DNA from: Actinomycetes bacterium
GTDB taxonomy: Bacteria; Actinomycetota; Actinomycetes; Actinomycetales; Cellulomonadaceae
Length of the DNA stretch: 10,248 nucleotides
Direction of reading: 5' to 3'
Assembly: GCA_023390875.1 (NCBI GenBank)
Contig: JAEWCA010000232.1
Location: 1-10,248 of the forward strand
In this document: positions 6,849 to 10,248 of the stretch, piece after piece
Layout of the letters: every line of letters starts with the position of its first letter
How positions within the stretch are numbered: position 1 is the stretch's first letter
The notes under the pieces: generated by a model
Told to the model about the DNA's origin: nothing
The model's input: only the letters and a program-made list of their open reading frames with translations
Database searches by the model: none
Program-made: the position numbers and the translations under genes

Positions 6849-7415
6849 TCAGGCCGCGCGGCTCGTGAGCGCCTCGTCGACCGCGGGCAGGAAGTCGCCG
6901 AGGTCGTCAGGGTCGCGGGACGTGACGAGCGTGTACCCGGAGGCGTCGTCGACCACGACGGACTTGTCCGTCCACCGCGCTCCGGCGTTGCGCAGGTCGG
7001 TCTGCAACGAGGCGTACGACGTCGCCTCCTTGCCGTCCACGACCCCCGCCTCGACGAGCACCCACGGTCCGTGGCAGATGGCCGCGACCGGCCGGCCCGA
7101 CGACGTGAACGCCGAGACGATCCGCACGGCGTCCTGCTCGAGGCGCAGCGCGTCCGCGTTGAGCGTGCCGCCCGGCACGAGCAGCAGGTCGAAGCCGGCG
7201 TCGTCGACGTCGGCCAGCGTCGTGTCCGGCTCGACCGTCCGGCCGGGGTCCTTGTCACCCACGAGCGTCTCGACCGGGTCCGTCGAGACGGCTGCCACGA
7301 CGACGGTGGCGCCCCGCTCCCGCAGGTGCTCCACGGGGACCACCAGCTCGTCCTGCTCGACGCCGTAGTTCGTGACGATCGCCAGCACGCGGCGACCGCT
7401 CAGGCTCTCGGCCAT
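6849..7415 (-). CDS. DJ-1/PfpI family protein (YhbO/PfpI-like, stress-associated)
   Basis: A 188-residue single-domain cytosolic protein of the DJ-1/PfpI superfamily. It shows the expected order: an N-terminal strand with acidic residues (E20 to E23 in YGVEQDEL), LLLVPGG at 77-83, and the nucleophile elbow AAICHGP with C114-H115. Members have been described as proteases, chaperones or glyoxalase/deglycase enzymes protecting against reactive carbonyls; sequence alone does not separate these, and the deglycase activity is disputed for the family. I chose the ATG at 7415 because MAESLSGRRVLAI begins the conserved fold; the open frame upstream to 7895 reads through the spacer, the small acidic gene region and part of the tRNA in antisense and looks non-coding. 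A TAGCGT -10-like box lies on the minus strand at 7467-7462. It is followed by the inverted repeat at 6797-6831. Confidence 0.9.
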   Translation of the reverse strand: MAESLSGRRVLAIVTNYGVEQDELVVPVEHLRERGATVVVAAVSTDPVETLVGDKDPGRTVEPDTTLADVDDAGFDLLLVPGGTLNADALRLEQDAVRIVSAFTSSGRPVAAICHGPWVLVEAGVVDGKEATSYASLQTDLRNAGARWTDKSVVVDDASGYTLVTSRDPDDLGDFLPAVDEALTSRAA

Positions 7416-7686
7416 GGGGACCTGCTTCCCGGCGGGGGTTGAGGGGACCGCCGACCTGGGCACGCTACGTCGAGGTCCTCGGGCCCGCAGCCGCGAGCCG
7501 CGCGACGCCGGAGGTCCTCGTTCGGCACCCACGGGGCCGACGAGCGCGGCCGCTCGGTCGTGCGCCGACCGCGGGCGAGCGGATGCGGGGGACCTCGACC
7601 GGACGGATGATCGACGCCGCGGTCGGAGAAGACGACCGGCGCACCGGCCCGCACTCGTCCGAGGCGGATCCTGGGGGTGGTGGGAC
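7416..7686. other. Divergent non-coding spacer with two copies of GAGGTCCTCG
   Basis: A 271-bp gap between the leftward DJ-1 gene and the rightward small acidic gene. Open frames cross it on both strands but none shows a recognisable protein or ribosome site. The palindromic decamer GAGGTCCTCG occurs twice, at 7472-7481 and 7511-7520, 39 bp apart. The first copy is just upstream of a possible minus-strand -10 (TAGCGT, 7467-7462). These may be regulator half-sites for the DJ-1 gene; nothing else stands out. Confidence 0.35.
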
Positions 7687-7842
7687 ATGAGCGAGACGCA
7701 GCCCGGCGACGCCGAGGCGACCGAAGGTCCGGGCACGGAGGAGCTCGCGCAGTCCGGCGGCGTCGGCATCTCCGCCGGTGAGCCGTCGACGTTCGAGCCC
7801 GAGGAGGATCCCGAGGCCGCCGAGCCGGACGGGGACCGGTGA
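7687..7842 (+). CDS. Small acidic hypothetical protein (51 aa)
   Basis: A very acidic 51-residue protein, rich in Glu, Gly, Pro and Ala, with one Arg and no Lys, Cys or Trp. It ends in GEPSTFEPEEDPEAAEPDGDR. The composition predicts a disordered polypeptide without signal peptide or membrane segment. A purine-rich GGGGGTGG lies about 6 bases before the ATG at 7687 and fits a ribosome site; the longer frame starting further upstream reads spacer sequence. I have the impression that similar short proteins with a GG(V/I)GI...STFEPEED pattern recur in actinobacteria, but I cannot verify it here. No function can be assigned. It ends 28 bp before the convergent tRNA gene. Confidence 0.6.
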   Translation: MSETQPGDAEATEGPGTEELAQSGGVGISAGEPSTFEPEEDPEAAEPDGDR

Positions 7843-7870
7843 CGGAGGGGGTGCTCGCGGTCGAGAAGGG

Positions 7871-7944
7871 TGCCCCGAGTGGGATTCGAACCCACACTGG
7901 ATCGGGTTTGAGCCGAACGCCTCTGCCGGTTGGGCTATCGGGGC
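7871..7944 (-). tRNA. tRNA-Leu (anticodon CAA), short variable loop
   Basis: On the minus strand this folds as a 74-nt cloverleaf: acceptor GCCCCGA/TCGGGGC (7 perfect pairs), a 3-pair D stem, an anticodon stem with loop CTCAAAC (anticodon CAA, reading UUG), a 5-base variable region, and the T arm GTGGG-TTCGAAT-CCCAC with discriminator A73. CCA is not encoded. The D-loop pattern GG-N-AGA before a 3-pair D stem and A73 are leucine-like, but leucine tRNAs normally carry a long variable arm that is missing here. The pair 27-43 is T-T. A possible -10 (TATCCT, 7963-7958) lies 13 bases upstream of the 5' end. The gene is convergent with the small acidic gene and divergent from pdtaR. Confidence 0.85.
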
Positions 7945-8054
7945 CGAGCAGGTCAGCAGGATAGCCCGGTGACGCACCGCGTCCGGCCCTGCGGCCACGC
8001 CCGGCGCGACCTGGCTCACAGTCGAACCATCGCGGCACGGCGGGACCCGGCCAC

Positions 8055-8060
8055 TACGCT
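8055..8060 (+). promoter_or_regulatory. -10 box predicting a leaderless pdtaR transcript
   Basis: TACGCT matches the actinobacterial TANNNT -10 consensus and ends 6 bases before the GTG start at 8067. Transcription would then begin at or next to the start codon. In keeping with this, there is no Shine-Dalgarno sequence before the GTG. No clear -35 is seen, which is common for such promoters. Confidence 0.55.
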
Positions 8061-8066
8061 GTCCCC

Positions 8067-8756
8067 GTGACCAACGACGTGACCCCCGAGCCCACCGAGC
8101 AGGCCCCCGAGGCCCTCGACCTGAGTGCGTCGGCCCCGGCCGAGGAGCCGGCGGCCCCCGCCGCCCCCGCACGTCCTGCTCGCCGCGCGGTCGTGGCGGA
8201 GGACGAGGCTCTGATCCGCATGGACGTCGTCGAGACGTTGCGTGAGGCGGGCTTCGACGTGGTCGGCGAGGCGGGGGACGGCGAGCAGGCGGTCGCGCTC
8301 GCGACCGAGCTCAAGCCGGACGTCGTCGTGATGGACGTGAAGATGCCCGTGCTGGACGGGATCTCCGCCGCTGAGCGGATCGGCAAGGCGCACCTGGCGC
8401 CGGTCGTGCTGCTCACGGCGTTCTCGCAGACGGAGCTCGTCGAGCGGGCGCGCGACGCGGGCGCGATGGCGTACGTGGTCAAGCCGTTCAGCCCGGCCGA
8501 CCTGCTGCCGGCCGTGGAGATCGCGATCTCGCGGTACGCGCAGATCAGCGCGCTCGAGTCCGAGGTCGCCGACCTGGCGGAGCGGTTCGAGACGCGCAAG
8601 CGGGTCGACCGGGCCAAGGGTCTGCTCATGACGAAGATGGGCCTGACCGAGCCGGAGTCGTTCCGGTGGATCCAGAAGACGTCGATGGACCGTCGCCTGA
8701 CCATGCGTGAGGTGGCCGACGCGGTGATCGAGCAGGTGGGAGGCGGCGCGTCCTAG
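8067..8756 (+). CDS. pdtaR: ANTAR-domain response regulator, PdtaR/AmiR-NasR type
   Basis: A 229-residue two-component regulator that acts on RNA rather than DNA: the ANTAR domain binds paired hairpins in leader RNA and causes antitermination or blocks translation. The receiver domain (about 40-155) has acidic pocket E45/D46, phospho-acceptor D90 in VVVMDVKMP, T117 and K139 in VVKPF. The ANTAR helices occupy about 163-224, with RKRVDRAKGLLM (177-188) and ESFRWIQKTSMDRRLTMREVA. The sequence is very close to mycobacterial PdtaR, whose partner is the kinase PdtaS; no kinase is visible here. The first 40 residues are an Ala/Pro/Glu-rich extension longer than in the mycobacterial protein. The GTG start is supported by the -10 box placed for leaderless transcription, and no other start fits before the receiver domain. 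A transporter gene follows on the same strand after 178 bp. Confidence 0.93.
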   Translation: MTNDVTPEPTEQAPEALDLSASAPAEEPAAPAAPARPARRAVVAEDEALIRMDVVETLREAGFDVVGEAGDGEQAVALATELKPDVVVMDVKMPVLDGISAAERIGKAHLAPVVLLTAFSQTELVERARDAGAMAYVVKPFSPADLLPAVEIAISRYAQISALESEVADLAERFETRKRVDRAKGLLMTKMGLTEPESFRWIQKTSMDRRLTMREVADAVIEQVGGGAS

Positions 8757-8934
8757 CGTCGACCCTGGTCACGACCCCGGTCATGTGTCCAGTTCTTGCG
8801 GACCTCTGATTGTCACAAGTCTGCAACAACCATCGCGGATTCACATCGCGGACACAAAGAATGAGTACCTTCGCGCCACACTCCAGGATCCTCATGGATC
8901 TGCGGATCGCAGTGCTCACAGAGGGGTACCACGC
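8757..8934 (+). promoter_or_regulatory. Promoter and structured leader of the binding-protein gene
   Basis: A 178-bp gap, clearly less GC-rich than its surroundings in 8785-8870, as expected of a promoter. It holds an 11/13-identical tandem repeat (CATCGCGGATTCA at 8831-8843, CATCGCGGACACA at 8844-8856), the small palindrome TTGTCACAA (8810-8818), and two adjacent short hairpins just before the ribosome site: GATCC-TCAT-GGATC (8887-8900) and TGCG-GAT-CGCA (8901-8911). TTCACA at 8840 and TACCTT at 8866 resemble -35 and -10 boxes but are 20 bases apart, so I do not fix the promoter. Confidence 0.45.
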
Positions 8935-10203
8935 ATGATTCGTTCGACACATGCAGTTCGCGCAGCCGCGCTGGCCGGCGCCGCCGCCCTGATCCTCGCC
9001 GCGTGCTCCAGCGGTGGTGGGGACAGCGACGACAACGCCACCGAGGGCTCCACGGCCTCGGCGTCGGGTCCGCTGAAGATCGGCTCGCTGCTGCCGCAGA
9101 CGGGTTCCCTCGCGTACCTCGGTCCGCCCGAGATCGCGGGCGTCGACCTGGCGATCAAGGACATCAACGAGGCCGGTGGCGTGCTGGGCAACGACGTGAC
9201 GGTGGAGCACACCGACTCGTCCGACGCCGACAACGCCGAGGTCGCGACGCAGTCCGTCACCGAGCTCATCTCGAAGAAGGTCTCGGCGATCATCGGTGCC
9301 GCGTCGTCGTCCGTGACGCTCAACGTCGTCGACGACATCACGAACGCCAAGATCGTGCAGATCTCGCCGGCCAACACGGCCACGAAGCTCTCGGGCTACT
9401 CGCCGTTCTACTTCCGCACCGCCCCGCCGGACACGGTCCAGGGCTCGGCGCTCGGCAACCTCATCACGGGTGACGGGCACGAGGACGTCGGCATCCTCGT
9501 GTTCAACGACGACTACGGCACGTCGCTGCGCGACGTCGTCGAGAAGACGGTCGAGGACGCGGGCGGCACGATCACGTACGGCAAGAAGGGCCAGGAGTTC
9601 GACCCGAAGGCCTCCAGCTTCGACTCGGACATCACGGCGCTGCTCGCCACGAACCCGGACGCGGTCGTCGTGCTCGCGTTCGAGCAGACCAAGCAGATCA
9701 TCCCCGGCCTCGTCGCCGGCGGCGTGAACCCGGCGAACATCTACCTGGTCGACGGCAACACGGCCGACTACTCGGCCGACTTCCAGCCGGGCACCCTCGA
9801 GGGCGCGCAGGGCACCATCCCCGGCGCGTTCCCGTCGGACGACTTCCAGGCCCGCCTGAAGGAGGTCGACCCGAACCTCAAGGACTTCGCGTACGGCCCC
9901 GAGTCGTACGACGCGACGATCCTCGTGGCGCTGGCCGCCGAGAAGGGCAAGGCGACGGACGGCGAGACCATCCAGAAGAACCTGGCCGCGGTGTCGGGCG
10001 CTGACGGTGGCGAGAAGTGCACGTCGTTCAAGGACTGCGTCGCGCTCATCAAGGACGGCAAGGACATCCAGTACTCCGGCCAGGCCGGTGTCGGTCCGTT
10101 CAACGCCGACAACGACCCGTCCAGCGCGTTCATCGGCGTCTACAAGTACGGCGCCGACAACAAGAACGTCTGGGTGAAGGCGGTCGAGGGCGAGGTCAAG
10201 TGA
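8935..10203 (+). CDS. LivJ-type branched-chain amino-acid ABC transporter substrate-binding lipoprotein
   Basis: Extracytoplasmic solute-binding protein of 422 residues anchored to the outer face of the membrane. The signal peptide has R3 and R9, a hydrophobic stretch (10-22) and the lipobox LAAC with lipidated C24. A Ser/Gly/Asp-rich linker (25-45) precedes a type I periplasmic-binding fold (about 46-420) of the leucine/isoleucine/valine and amide-binding family: KIGSLLPQTGSLAYLG at the start, then the GVDLAIKDINEAGGVLG helix. C362 and C368 may form a disulphide. GAGGGG 8 bases before the ATG and the signal peptide fix the start at 8935; the frame is open further upstream but not protein-like. 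Permease and ATPase genes are expected off the right edge. The ligand could be branched-chain amino acids, amides, urea or short peptides; sequence does not decide. Confidence 0.92.
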   Translation: MIRSTHAVRAAALAGAAALILAACSSGGGDSDDNATEGSTASASGPLKIGSLLPQTGSLAYLGPPEIAGVDLAIKDINEAGGVLGNDVTVEHTDSSDADNAEVATQSVTELISKKVSAIIGAASSSVTLNVVDDITNAKIVQISPANTATKLSGYSPFYFRTAPPDTVQGSALGNLITGDGHEDVGILVFNDDYGTSLRDVVEKTVEDAGGTITYGKKGQEFDPKASSFDSDITALLATNPDAVVVLAFEQTKQIIPGLVAGGVNPANIYLVDGNTADYSADFQPGTLEGAQGTIPGAFPSDDFQARLKEVDPNLKDFAYGPESYDATILVALAAEKGKATDGETIQKNLAAVSGADGGEKCTSFKDCVALIKDGKDIQYSGQAGVGPFNADNDPSSAFIGVYKYGADNKNVWVKAVEGEVK

Positions 10204-10222
10204 CCTCGTCCCTGTGACGAGG
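10204..10222 (+). repeat. Stem-loop directly after the binding-protein stop codon
   Basis: CCTCGTC, loop CCTGT, GACGAGG: a perfect 7-bp stem starting at the base after TGA. It is the first of two hairpins. There is no U-tract, so full termination is doubtful; a role in transcript end protection or partial attenuation between binding protein and downstream genes is the likelier reading. Confidence 0.5.
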
Positions 10223-10228
10223 AGGGCC

Positions 10229-10248
10229 GGTGCGGAGCGATCCGCACC
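10229..10248 (+). repeat. Second stem-loop with GNRA tetraloop
   Basis: GGTGCGGA, loop GCGA, TCCGCACC: a perfect 8-bp GC-rich stem capped by a GNRA-class tetraloop, which is unusually stable in RNA. It ends exactly at the window edge, so a longer stem or a following U-tract cannot be excluded. With the hairpin 6 bases before it, it marks the 3' end of the binding-protein cistron. Confidence 0.6.

Noticed and set aside
7778..7972. Plus-strand frame giving a GCPEWDSNPH-like peptide
   Set aside because: This is the familiar false translation of the antisense of a tRNA gene; the tRNA at 7871-7944 explains it.
7400..8172. Long minus-strand open frames across the spacer, tRNA and pdtaR start
   Set aside because: Low-complexity Arg/Pro/Ser products overlapping a tRNA and a real gene; no homology features.
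8785..8934. 50-codon N-terminal extension of the binding protein
   Set aside because: It would bury the lipoprotein signal peptide; GAGGGG and the signal sequence fix the start at 8935.
8757..8934. Search for an ANTAR dual-hairpin (hexaloop A1/G4) motif
   Set aside because: The visible hairpins have 3- to 5-base loops without the A1/G4 pattern; I could not support the motif by eye.
1..10248. CRISPR arrays, insertion sequences, phage or integrase genes
   Set aside because: No arrays of spaced repeats, transposase motifs or flanking inverted repeats seen; base composition is uniform apart from promoter regions.

Overview
The window is very GC-rich, with G or C at almost every third codon position. 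It carries a PdtaR-type ANTAR response regulator, a lipoprotein LivJ-type binding protein, a tRNA gene without encoded CCA, and an apparently leaderless gene behind a TANNNT -10 box. Together these point to a high-GC actinobacterium, probably Micrococcales (a Cellulomonas-like genome would fit). The genus is inference; no marker gene in the window settles it.

Left part (1-5869): a divergent catabolic gene cluster. Reading leftward from about 3872 are a thiamine-diphosphate (ThDP) enzyme of uncertain reaction, a natural fusion of a fumarylacetoacetate-hydrolase (FAH) domain to an RraA/HMG-aldolase-like domain, and a GntR/FCD repressor that starts inside the stop codon of the fusion gene (ATGA overlap) and runs off the left edge. 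Reading rightward from 3974 is a MobA-like flavoprotein, a 3-hydroxybenzoate 4-monooxygenase candidate. The 101-bp divergent gap holds a near-perfect palindrome centred on GTATAC, the form expected for a FadR-subfamily GntR operator. The simplest model is an autoregulated aromatic-acid unit: the monooxygenase hydroxylates the ring, an unseen dioxygenase opens it, the FAH and RraA domains process the C6-C7 keto acids, and the ThDP enzyme handles a 2-oxo-acid side step.

Middle part (5871-7415): two leftward genes, phenylalanine 4-hydroxylase (phhA) and a DJ-1/PfpI protein. They are separated by a perfect 14-bp inverted repeat whose core recurs next to the phhA start. phhA meets the monooxygenase gene tail to tail with one base between stop codons.

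Right part (7416-10248): housekeeping and transport. A 271-bp divergent spacer is followed by a tiny acidic conserved-looking protein, a leftward tRNA-Leu(CAA) with an unexpectedly short variable loop, the ANTAR regulator pdtaR with a promoter that predicts leaderless mRNA, a structured leader, and a branched-chain amino-acid (LivJ-type) substrate-binding lipoprotein. Two hairpins follow the binding-protein gene at the right edge, probably marking the junction with off-window permease genes. I see no mobile elements, CRISPR arrays, rRNA or signs of recent transfer.
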